Shown one piece after another: positions 37,361 to 51,700 of a DNA stretch of 64,000 nt (positions are counted from its first letter, which is position 1; each line of letters opens with the position of its first letter). The DNA lies in NCBI GenBank assembly GCA_002633025.1, contig NMRB01000112.1, positions 170,577-234,576 on the forward strand, given 5' to 3'. A program made the translations under genes and the position numbers. The notes beneath the pieces were generated by a model. The model saw only the letters and a program-made list of their open reading frames with translations. It made no database searches and had not been told where the DNA came from. Origin of the DNA: Notospermus geniculatus (taxonomy: Eukaryota > Nemertea > Pilidiophora > Heteronemertea > Lineidae).

Positions 37361-40300
37361 TAAAGCAGATTTTGTAAAATTTGACATGTGTTCATTTCGA
37401 TATGTATACATGTACTCAATCTCAACTTGAACGTTTCTGTTCAAGTATTCTACCGGCGTCTTTAATTCTGACACACAAGTGAGAGGAAGTCGTAAATTGA
37501 GGGAACACACAGAACTCGCTTGAAAAACAAAACACATTCAACACCATTACCCTGTGGTTAGATTATGTCTAGTATACCCTGGAGAAGGATCAAAAAGTCA
37601 TTTCGCACGGTAGTACATGAAGATCTTATACAGGACCATTGAAATTTCAGTATGGCTACCCCAAAAAGGGAGCAAACTGATCCATACAGATCTTCAGGGA
37701 AACCAAGGGAAGCCATTAGAATTTATTCAAGGCCTAGGCCTAATAAACTTGTGAACACGGACGATTTGGGCAGGGAGTCTATTTCGAAGCTGGCGTGTGT
37801 ATCCACGAAGAGTGGGTAGCGTACCTTTCAAAGTTGTGAAACCTGGTGAAATTTTTCAAGGACTGAACCTTACATGTATTTATACAAAATAACTCAATAG
37901 AAATCTACGGTCGGGGATGTGTCAAATTTCAAAAGACCGTCGGCAAATGCAGCAGCAACTTATATTATATAGGCAATGTAATGGTGTTTCTAATTTATTA
38001 CATGTATATACATGATGTAATGCCTCTAATATAATTATTTTCGTATGCATAATTGGACAATATGTAAAACATTTAGACTGAATTTTTGCAAGTACATGTA
38101 CAGTTAGTTCTGATTACACCGATTTCCAGTAGCCGACCGTGGGTAAATCCGTAGATGGGCCGAATATGAATTGGCGTCTTGAATAAAGAAAGATCATGTA
38201 GGCCTACACATCATTGACGGTTGAGTGTGTCGACTATGAAAAAAAATAGACATAAGGGACAGATATATTTCTGCAGCACCTGTATTTACAGTATAATGAA
38301 ACAAGGAAATGGGCGTTATGACAACAGAAATGCACACTATGTTGGGTACTGTATTTTCTCAGCACTAGCAATAGCCCCAGTTAATTGGATATACTCAACA
38401 AGGCCTAGCGCTCGAATTACGAGGAAGATATAGATTTTTAGTGACAATAGGGACATAAAATTTCTCCTTTTATCCGAGAAGGTGCTGCCAGTTATAAAGG
38501 GCCATGGTATTCCTTCCCTATATCCTGCGCTAAACATACCAGCGTTAAGGGAGACCTCTATTGACAATGCTGTTAACTACTACTTCAACCTCGCCCCATG
38601 TAAAGTAACTCTCGTTCCTAGGGTATCCACGTATGCATTGCATTGTAATCGTACATTTTCCAACACCGGCGCGAAAGGCAAAAGCTACCGCATTGGAGAA
38701 TGATGCAATCACCGCCGGTAGCGCTGGCTGTCGACAAAAAGTGGCAATACCGTGGCCCTTTAAGTTAAGCCATCGGTTGATTCAAGGGTTTATTTGGAAG
38801 TATTATTAACCCGACAGTCCATCATTTCTTAGGCTATAGAGATGTTGAGATGAGTACTGATATACATTATACAATGTATACGTATATCGTAGGCCGTGGT
38901 CTTTACGAAGAATAAAATACAGTGTGTAACACTTACATGTATATCCGCTTTTATGATACGATGGGTTGGAATGAGGAGGAGATCTGCCCTTACGTGGTAT
39001 AAAGTAGAGCAGTATAAAGTGAGATAACTGACACAACAGGTGACAACCTCGTCCCGCTATCTCATCACAATTACGCATCGATTACGGCATCAAGTGAAAC
39101 ATTTTATCAATATACATTATAAATTCATCATGCCTTCAAACTCGACATTAAAACATCTTCCTCGCCTGGCGTTAATTAAGTTTATATTAAAAAATATGCA
39201 CGGTGAAATACGGAGTCTGCTGGCGGATTACCAGCACAATAATGTAGGCCGACATCAGAATAAGGATCTTGATGGCACCTTTCCTAGGAAATACTCTGCA
39301 CGGCCCGTACTTTTGTTTCTTAAGGGATTTACAGCGCTGCCTTCTGATGCTCACTTTTGTGTACAACGCACCGCTATTTTTTTAAACTCGAAGAGCCGTA
39401 TACCGGTGCGTCAAAGTATGATGTGATTAAAATATCATCAAAATAATTTTGAAAATCATGCAAAATTTGCTGCTGAATATCGAATTTTTCATTTTTGTAC
39501 ACGACACATTTTGTGCAAGAACAATGGATTAAATATAATTGTCGTAAATTCGGCACGAATCATTGTGAGTGGCTGTGGAATAACGTCTGTTGCCTCGCGA
39601 TGAGAGTTAAAAAACAAAACAAAAAACGTTTTTTCCACGCAGGTCTTTTGGAACTTATATTTCAATGAAAATCAAATCAAACCCTGGATCGCAACAACAA
39701 TGCAGTCACATGCTTTAAATCGCTTCGGGTGTTGAATGTCTGGCGGAATTGGATACCGTAGCTGAAACATCGGGAACAAGAGAGGCGAGAATACATGTGT
39801 AATAGTTTAGATTTTAAACAAATAACAATGATCAGCCAAAGATGTAACTGCACGACTTCAGTCCTGGAAAGTCCTTCAAACGAAACATCTCCTAATTTGG
39901 ACTGAAAACCCAAGAATCACTAACGCAAACCGCACAATACAAAACGCAGTCATTGTCAAATGAGAGAGGCAGCTCTACAATGTAGTGACGTAAAACATAC
40001 GTTCATGAGAGCTACCCTAGCCGTCGATTCGTGTCTTTTTTCCGAACACGAGTTAAGAAAGTCGCATGCTTCCATGTGAAATAATCTGATTGATGATCGA
40101 GTGTGACCATAACACTTTTTAAAATGATCTAACTGTGGCTAACAAACTTTCTCAACTCGTCAACAAAATACGAATTGACGGCTATGGTAGTTTTCGTGAA
40201 CGATGTTGAATTCTCATGTTCCGATTTCGATTTCAAATTATTGGTGTGTCCGAAATCGGAAGCTTCGTCAGCTTTCAAATACAGATCGAAGTCTGAAATC

Positions 40301-43090
40301 TGAAGTGGTACGAGTCCACAATCGGAAACATTTCTTTAACAGGGCCATTCCCGGACTGAGTTCAATGTTTCATATCATGGTTGTATCACAAAATAATGGT
40401 CTGAAATCACAGTACATTAGATCTGGAGCACTAAATAACGGATTGTGCCACAAAGCGTATCTTAATTGGTTGAAAATAAACTGCTACCAGTCTCCCGCAA
40501 CCGACACGACACACTAAATTGCCCGATGAAGTTGCTTATGAACAGACGCCAAAAAAGATAATGACAATGTATAGCCTGTGAAACAAATCTTTACCTCTCC
40601 GCGGAGGAATTGCCAAATAAAAGACAACACATTTTAAAAACAACATGTAATGCAGGTGCTATCGTATGCCATCTTACGACACAGAGGTACGAATTATTAT
40701 TTTTATTCTTCATGTATAAAATAATGCGATAACAATGACTTTTGTAAATGTTTTACTCCAATTACTGGGCCATTTCTACAGCAGCTATAAAGGTAGGCCT
40801 AACAGAAGGTATATTTTTAGCCATTCAGTTCCGCCACTCGGCCGAATTTAGCTCCTCTGCACATGACACTGAAACGTCCATATTGCCACAAAACAGGCAT
40901 TAAGGGACTAATCACCATTAGCCATGTACATGTACATGTACAATGTACGTGTACACGTACATTCAAAGGTGAAGGGAAGTATAGCGACATAATGGGTATT
41001 GTGTGAATAAAGACAGGTAAATACTTTTACTTATCGAGGAAATGCTTTTACTTATCATTTCTGTGGTAGTACAAATGCACAGCGAACACTGCACAAAAAT
41101 GTGGTTATCAGCAAGTTGTGGACTTCAAATCACACCAAACAATGCACAGCTCAGCCCGTTGGGAGCAGTACACTGACACTGACAGTTGCTTATAATGGTG
41201 TGGGTATATCACACATATCACAAAGATATTCAAGATTAAGCTTAATATCATTCGCAGAGTACCCGGTTTATAAAGTAAAATATCAATTGATTTACCTCTG
41301 ACATCAAATTCTGTTGCTGAGTGCAACGTCTTGTCCGCCATTATAAGGAACGCAGATCTATTTGGGGGTATAGTTAGGCATTCTTTGACGGAGCGAAACA
41401 CAAATGAAAAAAATGACTTAAACCAGAACGGTCCTATTGGAGTCATGCCAGTGCCAATGCCAATGCTCATGCACAGTGCTTTCAATCACCCCCTCTCTCT
41501 GGGTAACCTATCTTCGAATCCTGATGAGGAGCGAAAGGGGTGGTCGACTTTGAGCGTTGGCGCGCAGCGGAAGTGCAAGATTGGGGATTCATCCACGATA
41601 TGATCGTTAACTTTATTCGACCGCCCCAAGTTTCATTTTCGAAAGCTAAACCTGAATAATTAACAATTCTTAAATTTATGGTTCCGTTCCGGTTTTGGGG
41701 TCAGTCCGGCTTTTCAATTCCTGTTCCGTTTTGTCAAAAGTTGTACTCCGTTCTGGGGAAAAGATTCGCTTAACTATAATCTGTGGGACTCTACTAGGAC
41801 GTTTAATACTCAACATACACATACAAGAAAATCATAAATATTATCGTCTATCGAATCATGACGGCAGGGGAATTGGCTTACTAGGAGAAAACAGCAGTAC
41901 ATATCATGCACACGTATGTCCGACACCGAATTAGTGTATTGTCCATTGGCATCCTAAGATGTGATATTTTCGTCTAAGGAAATTGTGCTTGTGACACAGA
42001 GAGCCACTGATGTCCCGCAAATTCTTACAACACGACATTTTATCTCTGCATCAATGGCGTAAGAGATGCGGGGCCTTTCTAGAAATCAACAGTATATATT
42101 GTATATTTCAGTAATGATTGGGTCACCAGGACATAGTAAAAGGCGATGATATCGAATTGTTAGGAGCGTGTCACAGGTCAGCAATTGAACTTGATGCTTA
42201 GTGAGATCATTCTTAAAATTGCATGTTCCTACCGCAGGCGGTGTGGGAACAGAATGCCAGTTTCCTATAAGTTCTACAATGTTGCTAAGATTGTCTATGA
42301 AGAAGCGATGAATATGCGTACATGTAGGTTAGCTTAAATTTTCCGTATACGCACTGATTATATAAAATATTGTTGGTACGACAATAACACACAAACTTTC
42401 ATGAATGCCTTGTTACTGTACAATGCAATATTGTTTCCTGGTTTGCTGAGGGGAATATAAATGCAAAAGATCACAACTTTTAAAATAATATGACTGGTAC
42501 GACTGCAACAATAATGGTAATGAGGCTAAGGAAGAAAAATGTAAATACGTATTAAAACAAAGAAATGTAGACTTCGCGGCGAGTGAAATATATCTTGGCG
42601 ATGATGTTATAATACTACGTGTATTCGGGTTAGATTTTCAGCATCGAACTCCAATGATGCGTGTACAGAAAACGATTTTATATGGTACGTGCCTTGAGTA
42701 CAACAGGAAAAGGAGGCCAACTGCCAGAAAATATTTACAGTCACTTCTGAACAACGCACTCTGCATGGCGGATTCAATAGTATTGATGACCGGAAGAAGT
42801 CAAGCTGGACATGCGAGGAGATTGAATGGTCGACAGGTAGTAATTATTGTTTATCATGCAGCAAAAGTGATGTCTTACTTTTTTCAGTTTGGATAATCGG
42901 GAACGATTATTTGGAGCACCAAAGTTATGTTGGTTTGAATATTATGGTTCTAATTTTGATACAAAAAGCGACAGGTAAGCAGAGATTGGTTCGTTGCAGA
43001 TTCAGGTCACCGGATTCAGCCAATAGAAGTAAGTATATGCAAATTGGTTGAAGAATGAGGTCATCTTCCTCAACCAATCATAGTATGTAT
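37361..43090. other. Intergenic region, no supported gene
   Basis: Nothing with domain-like coding signal. It contains a second copy of the 18.4-kb element's end block (about 38723-38765) and a compound TACATGTACATGTACATGTA palindrome near 40920. Confidence 0.5.
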
Positions 43091-43246
43091 TAGGCTTCCT
43101 GTACCTAGAGGTATAAGGTAGGCCTATACGGACACGCAGGTTAACAATTGCTTCACGGTCACGAATGCTTTGTGAAGCCTTTGTTAACCGGCGTGTCCGT
43201 ATACCGTATACTGTACCTCTACATGTATGTACAGGAAGGCTTCCTG
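43091..43246. mobile_element. ~156-bp inverted-repeat element with two micro-insertions
   Basis: The arms (about 43091-43155 and 43171-43246) pair through AGGCTTCCTGTAC, TACGGACACGC and GGTTAACAA. The left arm alone has GGCCTA after a TA (43119-43126); the right arm alone has CATGTA after a TA (43220-43227 as read on +). No coding capacity. Confidence 0.8.
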
Positions 43247-45583
43247 ATGCAGTATACGCTCAGTTTCGTGTTTACTCATCAATGTATACAATCATGTAGT
43301 TTTTAAAATTAACTCGCCATCTGTCGCCCTGCCAGTAGCGTGATTGGCTATGCAGATTGAGCTCATGACGTTTGTTGGCTGAACACTCGGCATATACGTA
43401 GCCTATTTTGATTAAAATTTTCTGATGCTACATGTAAATCAGGGCCCACCACGGCTTTAGTATTCAGCATACATGTAATTGAGACTTTGACAGCATGGCT
43501 TTACCATATACCGTGCAAGTAATTACGTAAGTGTAAAATTTTTGTTCACGTACATGTACATTTACATTATATCATGGGCCATGAACAATAGACATGCAGT
43601 ACTTTCCACGGTCAAGTGAATAGATTTCAGAATGAAATGTACGGTATAAAAAACAATAAATAAGTCAGCGTTTGGTTCAAAAGTAAAGTCATGAAATGTG
43701 CTCAGGTATAGAGCAAAATACGATGAATTCAAATTGTCTATAATAGGCCTATATAAAATATGTATGATTTTGCTTACTTCAATGACAATAAACCTATTGC
43801 GATCCGCTAATTCCAGAGAGATTGACTCTGACAAGGGAAAGACGTACACATTATAGTTTGTACGGATCCGAAGTCGATTATGTTCATCTACATTTACTGG
43901 GATTTTTAGAAGAAAAAATATCCCTGAGCAATAGGTGACTAGTTGGGAGCGTGGGCGAAAAATTATGGAGGGTGAAAACGCTTGCTGTGGACTGGTTACC
44001 GTAGTTTCTCCCGCTGGCAACCGCGGTAAGTATGAGCAACCATTTCGTATCTATTATAATGACATGAATGAGTGTAGCAAGACCTTATTCAGCAACGTAC
44101 ACGATTTCGTGGGGTAATCCCTTGTAAAAGAAGGGCGTCCTTTCGACCGGTGCGCAGATAAAGTGCGCAGTATTTTTGGACCGGAATGCTGGTAATAATG
44201 GCGGCTCATACCTGTCGTTTTCCAGCGGAGCGCCACCCAGCGGTAAGAGTAGGAATCCGTCTAAAATGCTCCGTGAATAGCTTACAGGAGCAAGGGGGCG
44301 TTGGTGTGATTTGGGGACAGTTGCATCTCCGAAACTCCAAGTACATGTAGACCATGTACATTGATAGCGGGTGTAAGTTGGAAAGACAGTATGATCCTCT
44401 CTTCAAAAGGACATGTAATGAGTAATAATAACCAATTAAATATGTACAACAAAAATAAGTTCAAGTGAGATGAACTGAATCGGCGAACTGTTGAGTGAAA
44501 CTACAATGGTGTCCTGCCAGTGGTTTCTCCAAGTTGTGAAACTCAAACGAGTGTTTTTGTGGAATAGACACTTCAGTGAACAACAGATGTGAAGGATTTA
44601 CTGTTCGTATGAATGCTCCTGACGATATATTCACATTTATATTTTTGGACCTTTTTTCTGTGTACCACGCAAAGACAGTAAACAAATAATTTATACTAGG
44701 CCTATAATGAGGCTGACCTCTATATACATAACGCGTAATTCTCAACGTGCACGGGCCTTCATAACGCTTACCAAAAAGAGGAATGTAAAAAAAATAAGCG
44801 AAAAAAGCGACAGGTTTTGTGGTTGATCATCATATGAAGGTCATGTGGCGATGCCGTTCAGTTATGTCTGCCAGCGCTCAGAGTATAAATGCAAAACGGT
44901 ATCAAAACAATAATAACATTACAGCTATCCATAGTTCCACCATCTAAGCATACATGTATATGACTTCAGCAATCGAATGAGTGGTATACAACACAGTTGA
45001 AAAATAAACATCACATGCTGATGAATCAACTACTTGATTTAAAACATGAGGATTATGTTCGGATTTAGTCTTTTTACTCGGTGAGGACCCAACAATACTT
45101 TTAAATTAGAAGGTTTCGGCTATACACAACAACGGTTGACGCACGTGCACTACAAAAAAATTCTCTTCGAATGTTAAAACTGTGACAAAACTGCTGATAA
45201 TACTTATTAACTGCGGTTATTCAGAAAATACAGAGTCATTGCTATGATGTATATTTCAATTTTGTAAATTATGATAATTGGAACACAAATCGATTTACAA
45301 TAATGTAAATATAACACAGGTCAAGTCGTGATGGAGTTGAATAATATATTCGCGTTTTGCCAACAATTCGCAGCATGAATGACGGCCGGATAATGTAAAT
45401 CTGTAGATAATGTCGCTGGATTCTGCAAATTAAACCATAATAATGTCTCATACGAACCAGGATTACGACCCACTGTGACAACACGTCTGACTTTGGAGTA
45501 ACTCGATCCCAACTTTCAAAAAACTCACATTGCAATAATGATTGGCGGTTAGATAGGTCGAATCCGTAGATATTCACTTTATC
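43247..45583. other. Region downstream of DRGX, no supported gene
   Basis: No domain-bearing frame. It should include the DRGX 3' UTR near 45.5 kb, whose end I could not place. Confidence 0.45.
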
Positions 45584-45768
45584 TCAATCGGCTTTGGGGG
45601 ATACGTCACTTTTTGGTCCACTTCCGGTTGCTTCGACTGCGATCGCTTCCGAATGTTCCCGAGCTTTTCTTCTGAGGTCAGCAACACTCGATGTGCGCTG
45701 TTCAGTACCCGGGAGGTTGATTGATGAACAGTTAGGTCCTGAGACACAGCAACTGCACATAGTCAGAC
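45584..45768 (-). CDS. DRGX: DRGX last coding exon (CSCC and OAR motifs)
   Basis: Acceptor ctcttttccag|gtctgac. It encodes [12 protein letters not shown], then the OAR-like [17 protein letters not shown], ending SDVSPKAD-stop. Human DRGX has CSCCVPDP and [17 protein letters not shown] at the same places. Confidence 0.95.
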
Positions 45769-48700
45769 CTGGAAAAGAGGGTAGAGCAAATAGACGGCGT
45801 CGCACTTATATGCACTTTCAAGTAGCGGGTAGATGTCCATCCCTGGTCATACACGACAGGGTAGTATTCGTGGAATGATTGGTTGGAAATGGTTACGCAC
45901 GAAATCGTAGAAACCATGAAACCCACCTTTGAATGCTGGATGATGGGGTAAATGCTGCGGTAGATGAGGAGGCAGATAAGGGCGGCTCGTCAGGAAGGAG
46001 TCGAGGCAGGGTTTGAAACTGGACAAACTGCGGATACAGAAGGAAAGTTATAAGCAAAAACTGATGGACGGATTTCAACAAAGTTTGCTTTTACATCAAT
46101 TTGATTTTAGCCACAAACATGTTTCACCAGATTTCATCCAGTAATGACGTTGTGGTTTGACTTACCTATCCAACGGAGAAAAAAATCTTGGAAACGGATG
46201 CTTGGCGAATTCACTGAACGGCAGCATTTGCGGAGGGGGTGGCGGCGGTGGCGGTGACAACTTGGACATATGCGGCGGCATCCGCAGGGAATGTAGCTGA
46301 GACGATGTCATGTCGATGCTGTCTTGTTTCGGAGACTTCCGGTCATCGGCTTGATTAGGCGAGGTTGAGACTGAGTCCCGAACAAGCTGTTCTTTATCAG
46401 TAAGGCTACCCAAATCGGGCTGTCCTTCATCACTCATATCACCAGAAACATCGATTTTTACGTCTTCATTGTCTGTGACTTGAATATCGTCTGCCTGGTG
46501 ATCTGAAACGTGGCTAGCAGACGACACATCATCTGGTGTGTCATCTTGTTGTTTGTTGCCATCATGATCAAGACAGGCTGGACTACGTGTGTCTGTCGTT
46601 TCCCCTTCCTTCTGGAGTTCAGACTCGTGCTTGCTGTCCCCTGATTTCTGTTGCTGGGAGAATCGCTCGCTTTTCCGCCATTTTGCGCGTCTGTTTTGGA
46701 ACCACACCTGAAATGACCATTCGGTGGAGATTATTGTATTTGCTTGATGTTTCTGGTTCACGCCAAGGCGGCGGCCATCTTGTTTGTCCCACTTCGAGTA
46801 GATGTAGGCTACACACCAAGGCACTGTAATTCCACAATTACGTGGGCAGAAGTGCTGATGTATGACCCAAGTACCATTTTTTGCTACCTTCTTTGTTCTC
46901 TCCCCTATAAATCTAGTTTTATAAGCCCATTTATCCCCAATCGATTTCAATGATTGATTATCTCGTTTGAAATTGAAAATTGACAGAATTTATATTCTGT
47001 GGTTTTGGATGTCAAGGGAATATTCTAGGTACATGGCTGGCGGTCCTCGCTAATAGCCGTATACATTTTTTCGTATTTAAACATAACAATGGTTCACCTT
47101 GTCAATTGTCACGAGCGACCTTTTCAGCAATCTACAATGTGCTGAATGTATAATTAAGACTAAAGTATAGCGCTATCATATTCCCAGTGTGTGCAATCAA
47201 TGTAAAATAATATTGAATTCTCTAGGGTTTTAAAATCATGCTTTCGGCGATCGCCACGGAGTCATGAGGTTAGGAGAAGGATTGAATTTTAATACCCGGG
47301 GTCCTCAAATTAGTAGCGTTTTTGATAAACAGGCTGATTTTCTTTTCATGCAAGGAAAAAAGTGAAGTGCTGAATGTATAAAGGAGATTTAATGAGTGGG
47401 TCTAATTGGACCAGTTGGTCATACTTTTTTGACTTTGTTGAAGAAGCGAATGGGTTGCCTGCTGCCCCAAACATGCAACATACCAAAGGGCCGTATGCTT
47501 GGGTCGGACTTTAGCCTAAAGTATAGTTGAAGTTAGACTTTCTCTCTTCGCTTGAAGCTTGAGGAAAATCAGACTTTAATGAAAGTCTGGCTAAAATTCG
47601 ACCCGAGCAAACGGCCTGTGTCCTGTAATAACCATTGGACATTGACAATACGACCACTCAACCACCGTATGACAGCAGCCAATTCTATTTCAATGACACG
47701 GGCAGTGAGTTACATCAGCCACGTTATCCCAGGGACTTTGTTCAGGAGACTGCGTAAACTATTGTGTCTTTTGGGGGAAAGCTATTGTTCACTATCACGA
47801 TCACCCCGACAAAAGATTTGCGTGCCCTTTAAGTTACGGGTGCTTTGTGAATAAGGTCTTCTGAGTTCTGTAATGAAGGTAATACATGTTAGCTATTGCG
47901 AGAAGAGTGGTGATGATTCATATTAACCCTCCGATGGCCAACTTAAGGACCGTTTTATTCCATTTCAATCCTAAGTTCTTTCTGGGACATACTGTAGTCA
48001 TCTGTTTCCGAGTTGATTCGACCCCAAAACACAGTAATATGTGTTCATAGAATATCAATATTTGAAATTCGATTCAATTATAGCGGTAAAGTGAGGCACC
48101 ATGGTGGTTGCTTCTCATTAATTCCAGTACTACAATGACAATCAGGTGCCACTGCTTGCGGTGTTTGACGATAAGGATAAAATTACCATGAATTTATTTT
48201 TATATTTGAAAGCGAATACCATAACGAGGCAAAATGGGCGTGTGATTTATATAGTGCTCGCTATCTTTTGTGTCAATGTATCTGAATTAAAATCAATCTT
48301 TTTGATCACAATAAATGATTCGCAATCACCTGATTTCTGATTTATTAATTGATTCTTAAGAACTTTTTAGATGATCAAAACACGATAGGTTTCATATTTT
48401 TTATACGTTTCGTCTAATGTAGCGAACCGACTCAGAGTTACACCTAAACATTTAACCTTACCCCCCCCCCCCCAATTATCAAATCCAAATTCAAATTCTT
48501 TGCTAACACCACATGACCTGATAATATGTCTAATAAACAGATCGCAGTAAAAAAGGAATTATAGCAACATTCATGATGACTAATGGTATTCATGATGAAT
48601 AATGGTACAGCCATGAAGCTAAAGTTGAAGTTAACAAATCGATCCTACAGATTAGAAGTTATCATCATCAACATTTCGTATACGAATTTTCATACAAATT

Positions 48701-51700
48701 TGCATTTTTTTCTTAAGACATGATTAGTTTGTGACAGAACTTTTTATAGTAACAAAATATTTCAAAATTGCCTGAAAAAAATCTTCTTCGAATGTTTTCT
48801 ATCGCCAAACTATATCGTTATCTTTAACTGGGTAATGAGTTATATCTGTTGTTATAAGCGATCACGCCATAGGGATTATTGAAGGATATATAATCGAATA
48901 GGATTTGCTTTATCCTCGGACAGATAATCAGCCAAGTTTTTTTATACAGAAGAATGATGGCACTCGACAATTGATATTAACTTCCAGTCAGTTCCAAGTG
49001 AAAATCTTAAAATTAGTAATTGCGAAACGTCCCCGGGCAAAGTTCATTAATGATGTTGTCTAATGACGAACTTGTTCCTGATTTCTCTTTTCTGTGAAGA
49101 AAGCATCAGTCTCTACGAGAATCGAAATGTTTTTTTCCTTTTTTAATAATGATGATTAAGGTAATTATTCTTCGGGCAAGTATCGTGATTGCAATATTGA
49201 ATATTTCATAAATTGTCTTTTCCTGTTTCTATAAGTCGCTCAAATTAACTTCAGCCCTTGTAGGTGTCAAAAAAGTTTGTAGCAGTTGAAATTCCCAATT
49301 GCCATCGTCTCGCAGATACCTCTACCACTTGGATAGCGTGAAAGTGAAGTTTTACAACAGCGTCAGAAGTCACGAATTTGAAACCATCCATAACACAATT
49401 AAGCACGACTTAATAAGAAATTTCGCAAACTATTACCCATTAACTAAGTCAGAGCGAATCAGTACATCGGCAACAGGCTAAATTTTCCCGGCGAATTCAA
49501 TCAATTAACGCTTATACTCTTAGCCTTTCATCTTATAATTCTGTATCATTAATATGATGATTTAATGAGAATCCAGTATCTCCTGCAATTTGGTATTTAT
49601 TAAAACATCGCCCCAGGCTCAGAAACTCCCGGCGCTAATTAGACGTAACATCATTTCAAACGTTAACCTTTGAGACGCTCGCATTAGAAAGCTGTCGTTT
49701 TTTGTCTCCTTTAAAAATCCGTTTCAGAAGAGTTCTCGTCCGTGGAATAACTAACGAGATTTCAGTTATGCAAAAAGCTTGTCCAGTGTCTTTGTTCCAG
49801 GCAATTAGTAAAGCCGATTCTATTTCAATATCTAAAAAAAATCGTTTTCTCATCTGCCCTTCAGCGATTTGAGAACGGGTACTTCTATAAATCCACGATG
49901 AGTGCGAAGAAGTTGGATGTGTTCAATCTCAAGTATAATTCCTCCAATATCGAGAGTTGTACTGTCCCGCAGAAGTTTGGTCGTGTACCAAGAACTGACC
50001 AGTGGTTGTGTCATCAGCAGAAGAGCCGATCCGGTGTCACCTGAACACAGATTCGCTTGAACGTGTTCTCTTGGTTAGTGCTTGCCCATTATTGTGTGTC
50101 ATTACATGTACTTGTTTTGCATATTACACTTAATTTGAGACAAACGTTGTGTTCTTGACTTTGTACCACTTTACGCCACACCTGTTGTTTGGTGTTTGCA
50201 CAGTAAACACGGTGGTTTTTGTTACATTTACATATTTTGTAAAGTCTGGCAACATCTATCTTCGACCTAATGGAATGCGGAAGTCATGTAATGTGACAGA
50301 GCTTTGCGGTTTATAATCATGCCTGTCGATCACCTGAGGTCGTTCCCCGATTGTTCGCGTTGTCCACCGGTCATTCAATAGCCGCGTGTGATTAAAGGTC
50401 GGTGGAAAATCCAACGATCAATTTCCTAGCTTCCGCATTCCATTAGGTCAAAGATAGATGTTGCCAGACTGTTTTTTACAAGAGGATACGGTGTTGTGTA
50501 CGAAATACAGGCCACCTAACGTACCGATAGTAAAACATCTTCTATGAAACTTCTTACAAATGGTAGGCCATTCACATTATACCGATGTTGTACCAACTGA
50601 TTTAGTACCAACTGTGACGCAATTCACGGCCATCACCCGGAAGACCGAAATTTATAAAGCTTTTGATGGTCATGCCAAACATCTTCACAAAGTACGTTTT
50701 CGCAATATGATTTCTGGTAGTTGACGCAGTGTTGCACGATCCTCCTAGCATGTGCACTAATTCAATAAAAACCCTTATTGAAATATCACTCGGAATTGTG
50801 ACTCCAGTCATCACTCCATCTCTAGTAGCTAAATAAGTTTAGAAGGGATTAGCGTCGTTTTGAATAAGAGATACGTCTATTTAATCTTTCCCACTTCAGT
50901 ATATTTCAATGCAACTCTCTCAAATCCCATCTACATGTTCCGACTCTCAGATGACATTAAGTCGACATTTGCTTTTTGCCAAACCGATGTCGAGCTTAAA
51001 CCGTTTTTACGCGCCAGTCAGCTTGAAAATCAAATTAATCAAGTTTGTATGTCACATAATCCTCTTAGAACCAGGCATGAATTTGGTATGTTTAGAACAC
51101 CCGATAGCAGAGATTCTCGACCTGCGTGTCGACGTCTCGTGGGACGAGGCCACGCGAGAGTCTTAATGGAAATCGGATTAAAATACAATATATTGATACA
51201 TTTGAACAAATTCGTACTCCCCAGTTTGAAGTATATTCTAATACCTATGGAAATTGTGACGCTCAGTGTAAACAGATAAAAAAGCCGATCATGATTCATA
51301 CCAACTCCTCTGCAGATTCAAGGAGGTCTAACAACGTTAAATCAGAGTCGAGATCAAGGTATTTTATGCACTTTTTCTTTCCTTTTTTATACTTTTTATA
51401 CCTTTTTTGAATGGCACCTTCCAAAATACCTCACATTCGGTGGGGTATCGGACAAATACATCGAGATTTAAAGTTGGTGTCTTAGAAGTCAGCGACCAAA
51501 ATTGGGACTGTACACGTACCTCCAGATAAGAAGTTGATGAAGGAGTCAGCATCCAAAATTGAGAAAGTACCTTGAGATGATAAGTTGATGAAAAAGTCAG
51601 CGATCAAAATATTGAGACAATACATCGATTTAAATAAATTTGATAAGGAGTGTTTGATGAAAATTACGACAATCAACAGACTGACTGAGTCAACTGGCCT

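Noticed and set aside
46536-46829. Plus-strand frame over the DRGX homeobox exon
   Set aside because: Antisense shadow of the homeobox exon, which is proved by the homeodomain on the minus strand.
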